Of a stretch of 64,000 nucleotides of DNA, positions 25,124 to 34,039 are shown one piece after another. The stretch spans positions 85,123-149,122 of the forward strand of contig CAYQXJ010000009.1 of NCBI GenBank assembly GCA_964421565.1, given 5' to 3'. The position numbers were made by a program, and so were the translations under genes. Position 1 is the first letter of the stretch. Every line of letters starts with the position of its first letter. The stretch comes from CAYQXJ01 sp964421565. GTDB taxonomy: Bacteria > Planctomycetota > Brocadiia > SM23-32. The notes beneath the pieces were generated by a model. It searched no databases and was not told the DNA's origin. It saw only the letters and a list, made by a program, of their open reading frames with translations.

Positions 25124-25129
25124 ATTATA
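25124..25129 (-). promoter_or_regulatory. Minus-10 box just before the kinase gene
   Basis: A perfect TATAAT ends only 12 bases before the kinase ATG, so a transcript from it would have a leader of about 5 bases. No clear -35 box is seen. Confidence 0.35.
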
Positions 25130-25169
25130 GCGACCGGCAGCACGGCAGGGCCAGCCCACAGGGACGCCG

Positions 25170-25976
25170 TCAGCGGGCCTCTGCTGTGGCATGCGCCATG
25201 CGACGGATGAACCGGAGGGCTGCCTCAGCGGTGTCCTGCCCCTTCTGATCCGCCTCAGCGATCCGCCTCATGATAGCGCTGCCCGTGATGACGCCGTCGG
25301 CGACCCGCGCGACGGCTGCGGCCTGCTCGGGAGTTGAGATCCCGAACCCCACGGCAACGGGCACCGACGTACGGTTCTTCAGGTCTCGGATGTTCTCGAC
25401 GAGATCCGCCGGCAGTTCCTCGCGTGCACCGGTGATGCCGCGGACGCTTATGTAATAGATGAAACCATGTGCGCGGCGCAGTACCACGTCCCGGCGTGAA
25501 CCGGGCGTGGCCGGCGTAACGAAGCTGACCAGGTAGAATCCCCGCTCGGATGCGCGTTCGATGAGATCCCCCGCTTCCTCGATGGGAAGGTCCGCAAAGG
25601 TAGCGCCATCGATGCCTGATGCGAGGGAACGATCGACGAAGCGGTCGAAACCCATCCGGAAGACAAGCGTGTAAGAGATCATCGCTACGATGGGAAGCGA
25701 ACACTCTGCCCGGGCCTCAGCCACCAGGTCGAAGACATCGGAGATCCGTTGCCCTCTTTCAAGAACCCGGGCGTAGGAGGCCTGGATGGTAGGGCCATCG
25801 GCGATGGGGTCGGAGAAAGGGAAGCCGAGCTCAATCAGGGAAGCGCCGGCCTCTTCCGCACCGGTCAGCATCCGTTTCGTTGTGCCGAGATCAGGGTCCC
25901 CGGCGGTGATAAACGGTATGAAGGCGGCCTGCCCCCGGGCTTTCTTGCTGGCGAACATGGCGTCTATGCGGTTCAT
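25170..25976 (-). CDS. trpA: Tryptophan synthase alpha chain
   Basis: 268 residues. It cleaves indole-3-glycerol phosphate to indole. The catalytic glutamate is in LIELGFPFSDP with the second acid in the same motif (DPIADGP), and GFGISTPEQ marks the phosphate-binding loop. The ATG at 25976 is chosen because MNRIDAMF... is the usual N-terminus; the upstream extension to 26072 is the trpB 3' end in another frame. It follows the trpB stop by a single base, so the pair is translationally coupled. Confidence 0.96.
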   Translation of the reverse strand: MNRIDAMFASKKARGQAAFIPFITAGDPDLGTTKRMLTGAEEAGASLIELGFPFSDPIADGPTIQASYARVLERGQRISDVFDLVAEARAECSLPIVAMISYTLVFRMGFDRFVDRSLASGIDGATFADLPIEEAGDLIERASERGFYLVSFVTPATPGSRRDVVLRRAHGFIYYISVRGITGAREELPADLVENIRDLKNRTSVPVAVGFGISTPEQAAAVARVADGVITGSAIMRRIAEADQKGQDTAEAALRFIRRMAHATAEAR

Positions 25977-25977
25977 T

Positions 25978-27183
25978 TCAGCCCTGCTCCTGGTCCATCC
26001 CCAGCAGGCGGACTGCCTCGCCCAGGTCTTTGTCGCCCCTGCCTGACAGGCACACGATGGCGATCTGGTCATCCGGGACGCGGTTCTCCGGGCGCATAAG
26101 CCAGGCGATCGCGTGCGAGCTCTCCAGGGCCGGGATGATGCCCTCGGTTTCCGACAGAAAGGTGAATGCCTCCAGCGCTTCCTGGTCGGTAACGTTTTGG
26201 TACTCCGCGCGGCCCGTTTCCTTAAGGAAGCTGTGTTGGGGGCCGACTCCGGGATAGTCGAGCCCGGCCGAAACCGAGTGGACGGGGCTGGTCTGGCCGT
26301 CTTGATCCTGCAGGACGTAGCTGCGGGTGCCGTGCAGAACGCCCGGTTGTCCGTGTACCAACGTGGCAGCGTGCTCGCCCGGCAGTTCGCCGCGGCCTCC
26401 GGCCTCCACGCCTACGAGGCGGACGGCCGAGTCGCCGAGGAAAGCGTGGAAGAGACCCATGGCATTGCTGCCCCCGCCGACGCAGGCTACCAGCATGTCG
26501 GGCAGGCGGTTCTCCCTCTCCAGTATCTGCTGCTTGGCCTCTCGCCCAATGACGGACTGGAAGTCCCGCACCATGGTGGGGAACGGGTGCGGCCCGGCCA
26601 CCGTGCCCAGCACGTAGTGCGTGTCCTCGAAGGAGCCCATCCAGTCGCGGAGTGCCTCGTTAAGGGCGTCCTTCAGGGTCCGAGCCCCGGTACTCACAGG
26701 TACGACGCGTGTTCCGAGCAACTGCATGCGCAGTACGTTCGGATGCTGGCGGCGCATATCTTCCTCGCCCATGTAAACGTCGCACTTCAGGCCGAAGAGT
26801 GCTGCCGTCGTCGCCGTCGCCACGCCATGCTGGCCCGCTCCGGTCTCGGCTATCAGGCGTTGCTTGCCCATGCGGCGGGCCAGCAGAGCCTGTCCGACCG
26901 TGTTGTTGATCTTGTGTGCGCCGGTGTGATTCAGGTCCTCGCGTTTCAGGTACACCTTGCCGCAGCCGAGGCGCTCGCTGAAGCGTTCGGCGAGGTAGAG
27001 CGGGTTCGGCCGACCGACGTACTCGGTTAAGTAGTAGTTGAACTGCTGCTGAAACTTCGGATCCGCCCGGGCTTCAAGATAGGCTTGTTCGAGTTGGTCC
27101 AAGCCGGGCATCAAGGTTTCCGGCACGAATCTGCCGCCGAAGGAACCGAAGTAACCAGGCTGCTTTACGTCCGTCGGGTTCAT
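25978..27183 (-). CDS. trpB: Tryptophan synthase beta chain
   Basis: 401 residues, a PLP enzyme that joins indole and serine. The PLP lysine is in HTGAHKINN, the phosphate-binding GGGSNA is present, and GYFGSFGGRFVPETL is the family N-terminus. The ATG at 27183 is chosen on this conserved opening; the frame is open to 27348 without conservation. Only trpB and trpA occur here; the rest of the pathway is elsewhere. Confidence 0.97.
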   Translation of the reverse strand: MNPTDVKQPGYFGSFGGRFVPETLMPGLDQLEQAYLEARADPKFQQQFNYYLTEYVGRPNPLYLAERFSERLGCGKVYLKREDLNHTGAHKINNTVGQALLARRMGKQRLIAETGAGQHGVATATTAALFGLKCDVYMGEEDMRRQHPNVLRMQLLGTRVVPVSTGARTLKDALNEALRDWMGSFEDTHYVLGTVAGPHPFPTMVRDFQSVIGREAKQQILERENRLPDMLVACVGGGSNAMGLFHAFLGDSAVRLVGVEAGGRGELPGEHAATLVHGQPGVLHGTRSYVLQDQDGQTSPVHSVSAGLDYPGVGPQHSFLKETGRAEYQNVTDQEALEAFTFLSETEGIIPALESSHAIAWLMRPENRVPDDQIAIVCLSGRGDKDLGEAVRLLGMDQEQG

Positions 27184-27301
27184 GGGTATCCGCCGGAAAG
27201 GCGAAGGGGATTCTGCGCCACGCCGCACCTGCTGACGCCACAGGGCGTCGAGAGCACCAGAATGGTAACCTCCGGCAGCGGCGTTCGCAAAGGTGCGGTA
27301 G

Positions 27302-28939
27302 CTACCGGGGCCAGTTCTGTGCCACCGGCAGGCGGCGTCCCGGGCCAAATGCTTTCCGGGTGACGCGGAGCGTGATGGGCGCCTGGCGCCGTTTGAACTC
27401 GGCCCTATCTACCATCGCCAGCACGCGCCGCACGGTCTCCGGGTCATATCCCTCCTCAACAATCTGGTGATACTCGCGGTTCTCCTCCACATACAGCGTC
27501 AGGATGCCATCGAGCACCTCGTAAGGGGGCAGCACATCCTGGTCGGTCTGGTCTGGTTTCAGTTCGGCGCTCGGGGGCTTCTCCAGAATGGAGCGCGGGA
27601 TGACTTCTCCGTCCCGATTGGCGTAGCGCGCCAGTTCGTAGACCATTGTCTTTGGCACGTCACCGATAACGGCCAGCCCGCCGACCATGTCGCCATAGAG
27701 AGTGCAGTAACCGACGGCCAGTTCGCTCTTGTTTCCTGTTGCAAGCGCCAGGCAATGGAACTTGTTGGCATAGGCCATGACGAGGTTGCCGCGGATGCGT
27801 GCCTGGATGTTCTCCTCCGCCACACCGCGTTCGGTACCCGCGAAAAGGTCAGACAGCGATTCCTCCATCTGGAGCCGGGTGGATTCGATAGGCAGGATGT
27901 GGAAGCCAATGCCCAGGTTGCGGGCAACGGCGTGGGCATCTTGCCGGCTCTGGGTGCTGGAGATTCGCGTTGGCATAAAGAGCGACATCACGTTATCCGC
28001 ACCCAGTGCCTCGGCAGCGAGAGCCGCCGTGACCGCCGAATCGATGCCACCGCTGATGCCGAACACAACCCTTTGGAATCCGCACTTGTGCACGTAGTCC
28101 CGGAGACCGAGGATCAGGGCGCGCCAGATGTCCTCGACCTCCGACGGCAGGGCGGGGGGCATGGCGGCGCCATGTGCGTCCGAGTCAATGAGCATCAGGT
28201 CCTCTTCGAAGGCAGCACCCTCGGCGATGATTCTGCCCTCGGCGTCAATGGCGAGGCTGCGGCCATCGAAGATGAGCTGGTCATTGCCGCCGACCAGGTT
28301 AGCATACACCAGCGGAATGCCGTGCCTGCGGGCAGAGGCGCAGAGCATGCGCCGGCGGAACTGCTGTCGGCCGACTGAGAAGGGCGAGGCAGAAAGGTTG
28401 AGGATGAGCTCCGCACCGGCGCCGACAAGCTGCTCTACGGGGTCCGTGTCGTAAAGCCGCTCGGGCCAGAAGTGCCTGTCGTTCCAGGCATCTTCACAGA
28501 CGGCGAGGGCAATCAGGCGCTCCTCCACGCACACCGGTTCATTCTCGGCTCCCGGCTGGAAGTAACGAGCCTCGTCAAAGACGTCGTAGGTCGGCAACAG
28601 CATCTTGTCCCGCCGGGCAAGGATACGCCCGTCGCATACCAGCGAGGCGGAGTTAGTAGCGCGCTTGCCCGGGCGGGTGTGGCTGCAGGCCAGGTGCCCG
28701 ATGGCAACATATATGCCATCTGCGGCGCGCGCTATGCGGCGCACTGCCTGTTCGTTGGCCTGCAGGAAGGCGGGCCGCTCGGCGAGATCCTGAGGAGGGT
28801 AACCGCAGACTGCAAGCTCTGGCACAACGAGCAGGCGCGCGTCGGCCCTCCTGGCGTCATCTATCAGTCGGCATATTCGCGCGGTATTCCCTTGAATGTC
28901 GCCGATAGTCGTGTTAACTTGAGCAACTGCGATGTTCAT
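27302..28939 (-). CDS. nadE: Glutamine-dependent NAD+ synthetase
   Basis: 545 residues in two domains. The N-terminal nitrilase-like glutaminase (1-270) has Glu in VPELAVCGYPPQD, Lys in RRDKMLLPTYDVF and Cys in ALAVCEDAWND. The C-terminal ammonia-dependent NAD synthetase has the ATP P-loop GISGGIDSAVTA and LATGNKSELAVGY. Ammonia made in the first half amidates deamido-NAD in the second. The ATG at 28939 starts directly with the glutaminase strand; the ORF is open to 29428 but that part overlaps rpsJ. It is divergent from rpsJ. Confidence 0.96.
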   Translation of the reverse strand: MNIAVAQVNTTIGDIQGNTARICRLIDDARRADARLLVVPELAVCGYPPQDLAERPAFLQANEQAVRRIARAADGIYVAIGHLACSHTRPGKRATNSASLVCDGRILARRDKMLLPTYDVFDEARYFQPGAENEPVCVEERLIALAVCEDAWNDRHFWPERLYDTDPVEQLVGAGAELILNLSASPFSVGRQQFRRRMLCASARRHGIPLVYANLVGGNDQLIFDGRSLAIDAEGRIIAEGAAFEEDLMLIDSDAHGAAMPPALPSEVEDIWRALILGLRDYVHKCGFQRVVFGISGGIDSAVTAALAAEALGADNVMSLFMPTRISSTQSRQDAHAVARNLGIGFHILPIESTRLQMEESLSDLFAGTERGVAEENIQARIRGNLVMAYANKFHCLALATGNKSELAVGYCTLYGDMVGGLAVIGDVPKTMVYELARYANRDGEVIPRSILEKPPSAELKPDQTDQDVLPPYEVLDGILTLYVEENREYHQIVEEGYDPETVRRVLAMVDRAEFKRRQAPITLRVTRKAFGPGRRLPVAQNWPR

Positions 28940-28984
28940 GGTTCCGGGCCTGTCGTTGGCTGGTGGTACATGGCGTCGCCGGCC

Positions 28985-29012
28985 ATTGTATGTGCTGGGC
29001 CCGGCATGTCCA
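28985..29012 (-). promoter_or_regulatory. Promoter of nadE
   Basis: Minus-strand TGGACA (29012-29007) and TACAAT (28990-28985) spaced 16 bp, 46 bases before the start codon. Confidence 0.5.
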
Positions 29013-29091
29013 GCTAATCGGGCGCAGAGCCCGCCTACGGACGCGGCGTCGACGCGCGTTAGGATCGGGTGAGGAGTTTTCCTGTCTCCGC

Positions 29092-29119
29092 TTGACTTGA
29101 CAGCGCAGTTTGTTAGAAT
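29092..29119 (+). promoter_or_regulatory. Promoter of the ribosomal protein supercluster (rpsJ)
   Basis: TTGACT (29092-29097) and TAGAAT (29114-29119) spaced 16 bp; an overlapping TTGACA begins at 29097 but is too close. Transcription would begin near 29126, about 57 bases before rpsJ. Confidence 0.6.
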
Positions 29120-29182
29120 ACGACGCCTATTCACCGACCGCCCTCGCGCGGACGTTTCCCGGCACGTTTGGAGATGCATTCT

Positions 29183-29491
29183 GTGGCTGGCGAGAAGATA
29201 CGGATACGCATGGAAGCGTATGACCATCGCGTTCTGGACCGCTCTGCGAAGAATATCGTGGACACGGCTGTCAGAACGGGCGCAAAGGTTAGTGGGCCTG
29301 TATTGCTGCCCACGCACATCGAACGCTACACCGTGCTGCGCTCTCCCCACGTAGACAAGCGGTCGCGAGAGCAGTTCGAGATCCGCACGCATAAGAGATT
29401 GATTGACATAACGGACCCGACAGTTCACACCGTCGACGCCCTCAATAACCTGAAGGTGCCCGCGGGAGTGGAGATAAAGATCAAGGTTTAG
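29183..29491 (+). CDS. rpsJ: 30S ribosomal protein S10
   Basis: 102 residues, the standard length. The GTG at 29183 is chosen over ATGs at 29168 and 29174: GGAG ends 9 bases before it and the protein then begins VAGEKIRIRMEAYDHR, the usual S10 opening. The later motif PTHIERYTVLRSPHVDK is strongly conserved. rpsJ opens the S10 operon here, with no tuf or fus gene just upstream. Confidence 0.95.
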   Translation: MAGEKIRIRMEAYDHRVLDRSAKNIVDTAVRTGAKVSGPVLLPTHIERYTVLRSPHVDKRSREQFEIRTHKRLIDITDPTVHTVDALNNLKVPAGVEIKIKV

Positions 29492-29515
29492 CCGACGGCA
29501 TCTGGGTGTGGGCGG

Positions 29516-29560
29516 CCTGCCGTGTCAGGGCATAGGGGCCCCGGCGGGGCGGCAGGTTTT
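29516..29560 (+). terminator. Possible terminator or attenuator after rpsJ
   Basis: CCTGCCG (29516-29522) pairs with CGGCAGG (29550-29556), followed at once by TTTT. The 27-base loop has further G/C pairing potential. Located 25 bp after rpsJ, it could reduce read-through into rplC or act as a controlled attenuator. Confidence 0.45.
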
Positions 29561-29816
29561 GAATGCACATCCGTGGCGACGGTGCCCCCTCCCGGGACTT
29601 CATTGGGGGGCGATACCGGACCGCCTTCAGGCGCCGTGGGCCCTTCTGTTGCCCCAAATGTATCCCGCGAGGCGCATGCAGAATGCGCCTGGACCCTGGT
29701 GACCTCCCCCGACTCGAGGGGTGCACTTGTCACCCCCGTTTGCAGGGAGGGGTTTGCCTTGCGGCTCAGTGTTCGTGATCGGTTCGTCAAAGCAGCATGC
29801 TGAGGAACGACATCAT
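29561..29816 (+). promoter_or_regulatory. Structured leader between rpsJ and rplC
   Basis: This stretch completes a 325-bp gap that has no credible ORF, unusual inside an S10 operon. It contains a perfect 8-bp hairpin AGGCGCAT/ATGCGCCT (29670-29690), a GGGGTG/CACCCC hairpin (29718-29736) and the palindrome CAGCATGCTG close to the rplC ribosome site. These are the kind of structures used by ribosomal-protein autoregulatory leaders, but I do not recognise a known family. Confidence 0.4.
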
Positions 29817-30461
29817 ATGGTCAAAGCGCTGTTAGGAAAGAAGATCGGCATGACGCAGGTCTTCGACGAAGCCGGCAAGCGTGTGCCGGTTACGGTGCTG
29901 CGCGTCGGCCCATGCGCCGTCACGCAGGTGAAGGCGTCGCGGGGCGAGCGCAGCGCCGTACAGATCGGATTCGGCGAACGCAAGCGGAAGAATACGCCTC
30001 AACCGCTGCTGGGCCACTTCGAGAAGGCTGGCGTGCTGCCGAAACGTATTCTGCAGGACGTGAAACCCGAAGGCGACCAACTGCCGGAGCCTGGAGACGA
30101 GCTGACAGTCGAGCTCTTCGACGGAGTTGAGCACGTGGACGTTACGGGCACGAGCAAGGGAAAGGGTTTTGCGGGCGTGATGCGGCGACACGGCTTCAGT
30201 GGCGCCCCCGAGACGCACGGCGGCCGCTTCGGCCGCGGCCCCGGCTCCATCGGTAGCAGCGCAAGCCCCGCACGGGTGGTGAAGGGCCATCACATGGCCG
30301 GCCATATGGGCGCCGAGCGCGTGACAGTGCGCAACCTGGAAGTCGTGGAGATAGACCCCGAGCGGAACTTGATGCTGTTGAAAGGTTCCGTGCCCGGCCC
30401 CAACGGCGGCTTCGTGATCGTGCGCAAGGCCGTTGCCGCGCCGGCAAAGCCCAAGACATGA
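29817..30461 (+). CDS. rplC: 50S ribosomal protein L3
   Basis: 214 residues. It starts MVKALLGKKIGMTQVFDEAG and contains TGTSKGKGFAGVMRRHGF and GSIGSSASPARVVKG-type motifs of L3, including the glutamine/histidine-rich loop that reaches the peptidyl transferase centre (HHMAGHMG). The ATG at 29817 has TGAGGA 10 bases upstream. The upstream ORF extension to 29721 is not conserved. Confidence 0.96.
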   Translation: MVKALLGKKIGMTQVFDEAGKRVPVTVLRVGPCAVTQVKASRGERSAVQIGFGERKRKNTPQPLLGHFEKAGVLPKRILQDVKPEGDQLPEPGDELTVELFDGVEHVDVTGTSKGKGFAGVMRRHGFSGAPETHGGRFGRGPGSIGSSASPARVVKGHHMAGHMGAERVTVRNLEVVEIDPERNLMLLKGSVPGPNGGFVIVRKAVAAPAKPKT

Positions 30462-30499
30462 ACCGCCGAAACGGGCGTTAGAGAGATCGGAATAGAGAG

Positions 30500-31156
30500 A
30501 TGCAAATCCCCGTTTACAGCATAGCCGGCCAGGTGGTGGACCACATCGCCGTGGATGAGGGAGCCCTGGGCGGGGAGCCTAATAGGGAACTGATCCGGCA
30601 GGCCGTCCTCACGTACGAAGCGAACCAACGCCTGGGGACGGCCAAGGTGAAGACGCGCCATGAAGTGGCCGGAAGTGGCCGGAAACCGTGGCCCCAGAAG
30701 CATACCGGCAGGGCGCGCCACGGCACTCGCACCAGCCCCATTTGGGTCGGTGGGGGAGTTACGCACGGGCCGAAGCAGCGCGACTTCCGCAAGAAGATGA
30801 CCAGGAAGGCCCGTCGCCAGGCAACTCGGTCGGCCTTTCTGGCAAAGGCACTCGACGGTGAGGTGCTGGCCATCGATGGCCTGGAACTGCCGGAGGCAAA
30901 GACGCGCGAGATGGCGCGCATCCTGAAACTGCTGGGCGTCGAACGCACCTTTCTGCTGGTGGTGCCCGCCCACGATGCGTTGCTGTGGCGCTGCACGCGG
31001 AACATACCCGGCGCCGCCATGGCTGCCTGGGCTGAGTTGAATGCCTATGCGTTGTTGCGGCCCAGGCAGGTGCTGTTCACTCGCCAGGCGCTGGAGGAGT
31101 TCCTTGCCGCATCGGCGGCGGACCCCACGCAAGGAGCGGGGGTGAGCAATGGATAG
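30500..31156 (+). CDS. rplD: 50S ribosomal protein L4
   Basis: 218 residues. The extended loop motif GRKPWPQKHTGRARHGTR, which lines the exit tunnel, identifies L4. In E. coli L4 also represses this operon; whether it does so here is not visible. Its last 8 bases overlap rplW, indicating translational coupling. Confidence 0.95.
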   Translation: MQIPVYSIAGQVVDHIAVDEGALGGEPNRELIRQAVLTYEANQRLGTAKVKTRHEVAGSGRKPWPQKHTGRARHGTRTSPIWVGGGVTHGPKQRDFRKKMTRKARRQATRSAFLAKALDGEVLAIDGLELPEAKTREMARILKLLGVERTFLLVVPAHDALLWRCTRNIPGAAMAAWAELNAYALLRPRQVLFTRQALEEFLAASAADPTQGAGVSNG

Positions 31157-31433
31157 TCATCACGTCATAGTCCGCCCTTTGCACACGGAGAAGAGCGTTA
31201 CCGACATTCGTGTCGATAATGCGTATCACTTCCAGGTTCACAGAGACGCGACGAAGGGGCAGATACGCCACGCCATTGAGGAGATGTTCCCCGGCCGCCG
31301 TGTCCGCGACGTGCGCACCATGTGGGTGAAAGGCAAGAGGCGGCGTTCAGGCCGATACGTGGGCCATACCGGTGACTGGAAGAAGGCCATCATCAAGCTG
31401 CGCCCCGGCGATACGATCGATATCGGGTATTGA
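31149..31433 (+). CDS. rplW: 50S ribosomal protein L23
   Basis: 94 residues with the usual opening VIVRPLHTEKSV and the NAYHFQVHRDATK motif. It sits at the tunnel exit and docks trigger factor and SRP. A GGAG site lies before the ATG, inside the end of rplD. Confidence 0.95.
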   Translation: MDSHHVIVRPLHTEKSVTDIRVDNAYHFQVHRDATKGQIRHAIEEMFPGRRVRDVRTMWVKGKRRRSGRYVGHTGDWKKAIIKLRPGDTIDIGY

Positions 31434-31458
31434 TAGCGACAAACGAGGGAGTGGAGCC

Positions 31459-32292
31459 GTGCCGACGAAGAAGCACAACCCGACAAGCCCGGGCCGCCGA
31501 GGCATGACGACGGCCGACTTCTCCATGATTACGCGGGAGAAGCCGGAGAAGTCGCTGCTGAAGCCGCTGAAGAAGAGCGGTGGGCGGAACAATCATGGGC
31601 GCACAACCAGCCGGTTCCGCGGCGGCGGCCATAAGAGGCGTTATCGGGTGATTGACTTCAAACGCGACCGCGAGGGTGACCCCGCCACAGTGGTGGGCAT
31701 CGAGTACGACCCGAACCGGTCGGCGCGTATCGCCCTGGTCGAGTACGGGGACGGCGAACGCCGTTACATGCTCGCGCCCGAAGGCCTGCAGATTGGGCAG
31801 ACCGTTCTTAGCAGTTCGGACGCGCCGCCGAAGGTGGGCAACTGCCTGCCGCTGCAGCGGGTGCCCCTGGGGCTGTTCGTGCACAATGTGGAGATCAAGC
31901 CGGGGGAGGGCGGCAAGATGGTGCGCAGCGCCGGCAACGGCGCGCAGGTGAGTGCCCGTGAGGGGAGTTACGTGCACCTGATCATGCCGAGCGGCGAGAT
32001 CCGACGCGTGCTGGGCGCCTGTCGCGGCACCATCGGGCGCGTAGGCAACGCCGACCATCAAAACGTGAAATGGGGCAAGGCTGGCCGCATGCGATGGAAG
32101 GGCCGGCGCCCCCACGTTCGTGGCTCGGCACAGAACCCTGTCAGCCACCCCATGGGCGGTGGCGAGGGCCGCCGTGCCGGCGGGCGGCACCCCGTCAGTC
32201 CCACCGGAGTGCTGGCAAAGGGCGGCAAGACGCGCAGACGTAGGAAATACAGCGACCGCCTGATCGTGCGGAACCGTAAGAGGAGGAAGTAG
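31459..32292 (+). CDS. rplB: 50S ribosomal protein L2
   Basis: 277 residues. The GTG at 31459 is chosen because GAGGGAGTGGAG precedes it and the protein then begins PTKKHNPTSPGRR; no in-frame ATG is closer. The segments RFRGGGHKRRYRVIDFKR and VSHPMGGGEGR (with the functionally important histidine of L2) are intact. Confidence 0.96.
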   Translation: MPTKKHNPTSPGRRGMTTADFSMITREKPEKSLLKPLKKSGGRNNHGRTTSRFRGGGHKRRYRVIDFKRDREGDPATVVGIEYDPNRSARIALVEYGDGERRYMLAPEGLQIGQTVLSSSDAPPKVGNCLPLQRVPLGLFVHNVEIKPGEGGKMVRSAGNGAQVSAREGSYVHLIMPSGEIRRVLGACRGTIGRVGNADHQNVKWGKAGRMRWKGRRPHVRGSAQNPVSHPMGGGEGRRAGGRHPVSPTGVLAKGGKTRRRRKYSDRLIVRNRKRRK

Positions 32293-32298
32293 CAACTC

Positions 32299-32592
32299 GT
32301 GAGCAGATCACTGAAAAAGGGCCCGTTCGTCGATGAGAAGCTGCTGCGCAAAGTAGTGCGCCAGAAGGAAGGCGGCGGGCGCGAACCCATCAGGACGTGG
32401 GCGCGCGCCTGCACGATCATACCCGAATTCGTCGGCCACACCTTCCTGGTGCACAACGGACGCTCGTTTGACAAGGTGTTCGTTACTGAGGACATGGTGG
32501 GGCACAAGCTTGGCGAGTTTGCCCTGACCCGCACCTTCCGCGGACACGGTGGCAGGGGCCGCCGCGAACGTGCGCCCGAGGGCCGACCTTAA
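32299..32592 (+). CDS. rpsS: 30S ribosomal protein S19
   Basis: 97 residues from a GTG start at 32299, with AGGAGG about 12 bases upstream. Opening SRSLKKGPFVDEKL and the motif GHTFLVHNGRSF are diagnostic. It lies 6 bp after rplB. Confidence 0.95.
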   Translation: MSRSLKKGPFVDEKLLRKVVRQKEGGGREPIRTWARACTIIPEFVGHTFLVHNGRSFDKVFVTEDMVGHKLGEFALTRTFRGHGGRGRRERAPEGRP

Positions 32593-32612
32593 GGATCACC
32601 GAGAGAGCAGCC

Positions 32613-32948
32613 ATGGAGTTTACGGCAAGCCATAGACATGCCCCGATATCGGCCCGAAAAGCCCGCCTGGTTACGAGTCTGATCCAGGGCAAGCATGTGA
32701 ACGACGCGCTGCAGATACTGCGCGCCACTCCGCAACGCGGGGCTTACTTTGTGGACAAGGTGCTCCGCTCTGCGATGGCGAACGCGGACCAGAGCCTGGA
32801 GGCGGACATGGAGGAACTGCGCGTGCTAAGGGCCTGGGTGGATGAAGGGCCGACCCGGAAAAAGGTGCGGCCACGGGCCCGGGGACGGGCATTTCTGGTC
32901 CGCGGGCGTTCGAGCCACATCAACATCGTTCTCAACGACGGGCAATAA
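32613..32948 (+). CDS. rplV: 50S ribosomal protein L22
   Basis: 111 residues. SARKARLVTSLIQGK near the start and the C-terminal RARGRAFLVRGRSSHI-type beta-hairpin that reaches into the exit tunnel identify L22. It is followed 10 bp later by rpsC. Confidence 0.95.
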   Translation: MEFTASHRHAPISARKARLVTSLIQGKHVNDALQILRATPQRGAYFVDKVLRSAMANADQSLEADMEELRVLRAWVDEGPTRKKVRPRARGRAFLVRGRSSHINIVLNDGQ

Positions 32949-32958
32949 GAGAGGTCCT

Positions 32959-33636
32959 ATGGGACAGAAAGTCAGACCGACGTCCTTGCGATTGGGCATC
33001 ACGGAGAAGTGGCGCTCACAGTGGGTTGCTGACAAGAAGCGGTTCGGCGACTACCTGGTCGAAGACCAGAGGATACGCACTTACACCAAGAAGCAGTATT
33101 ATTACGCAGGCATCTCGCGCATAGTGATTCAGCGAACCCGCGATCGCGTGCACATTGCCATATGGGCCGCGCGTCCGGGCCTGGTTATCGGGCGTCGCGG
33201 TGTCGAGGTGGAGCGCCTGCGCAATGGGCTGCTCGAGCTGACAGGACACGACTGCGAGGTCAGCATCGAAGAGGTGCCCGAGCCGCAGTTGGACGCGCAA
33301 CTCGTCGCCGAGGACGTGGCTCAGCAGTTGGAGCGGCGTAGCTCCTTCCGGCGCGCCATAGGCCGGGCGGCCGAAGCGACTATGGCCGCCGGTGCCGATG
33401 GGATCAAGATACAGATATCTGGCCGCCTCGGCGGTTCGGAGATGTCTCGCCAGGAGAAGGTGATCCTGGGCAGTTTCCCTCTGCAGACGCTCCGATGCAA
33501 GATCGATTACGGTTTCACGGAAGCGTCAACGAAATACGGCAACATCGGCGTTAAGGTGTGGGTCAACCGGGGGATGCTGGACCCGGGCGAGACGATCATG
33601 GATGTGGAGGAACGCGAAAATGCCCCTAATGCCTAA
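32959..33636 (+). CDS. rpsC: 30S ribosomal protein S3
   Basis: 225 residues. MGQKVRPTSLRLGITEKW is the standard opening, with a KH domain (RPGLVIGRRGVEVERL) that binds mRNA entering the ribosome. The ATG at 32959 has GAGGT just before it. The 3' end overlaps rplP by 17 bp. Confidence 0.96.
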   Translation: MGQKVRPTSLRLGITEKWRSQWVADKKRFGDYLVEDQRIRTYTKKQYYYAGISRIVIQRTRDRVHIAIWAARPGLVIGRRGVEVERLRNGLLELTGHDCEVSIEEVPEPQLDAQLVAEDVAQQLERRSSFRRAIGRAAEATMAAGADGIKIQISGRLGGSEMSRQEKVILGSFPLQTLRCKIDYGFTEASTKYGNIGVKVWVNRGMLDPGETIMDVEERENAPNA

Positions 33637-34039
33637 ACGCGTCAAACACCGTAAGTTTCAGCGAGGTCGGGTCAAGGGCAAGGCCACGCGGGGCAATCGG
33701 GTCGCCTTCGGCGAGTATGGCTTGCAGGCGCTTGAGCCCGGTCGAATCACCGGCGAGCAGATCGAGGCCGGGCGACTGGCCGTTATGCACTACCTGCACC
33801 GCGAAGGCAAGCTCATAATCCGAATCTTCCCTCACCGCAGCGTCACAGCTCAGCCAGCAGAGACCCGAATGGGCAAAGGCAAGGGAGAGATCGCCCACTG
33901 GGTGGCAGCCGTTAGACCGGGCGCCATCCTGTTTGAGCTCAGCGGCGTGCCGGAGGAACTCGCCAAGGGTGCATTCTCCCGCGTGGCGCACAAGATGCCG
34001 ATCAGAACCCGCATGGTGGAGCGGAGGGTCTCCGTATGA
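33620..34039 (+). CDS. rplP: 50S ribosomal protein L16
   Basis: 139 residues. PKRVKHRKFQRGRVKG and GKGKGEIAHWVA are L16 signatures. The ATG at 33620 is chosen because GGAGG lies 9 bases before it; a second ATG at 33629 is an alternative. The gene overlaps rpsC upstream and rpmC downstream, all in one tightly packed run. Confidence 0.95.
   Translation: MPLMPKRVKHRKFQRGRVKGKATRGNRVAFGEYGLQALEPGRITGEQIEAGRLAVMHYLHREGKLIIRIFPHRSVTAQPAETRMGKGKGEIAHWVAAVRPGAILFELSGVPEELAKGAFSRVAHKMPIRTRMVERRVSV

Noticed and set aside
29508..29803. Small plus-strand ORFs in the rpsJ-rplC gap
   Set aside because: They lack ribosome sites and conserved features and the region is dominated by hairpins, so it is better read as a leader.
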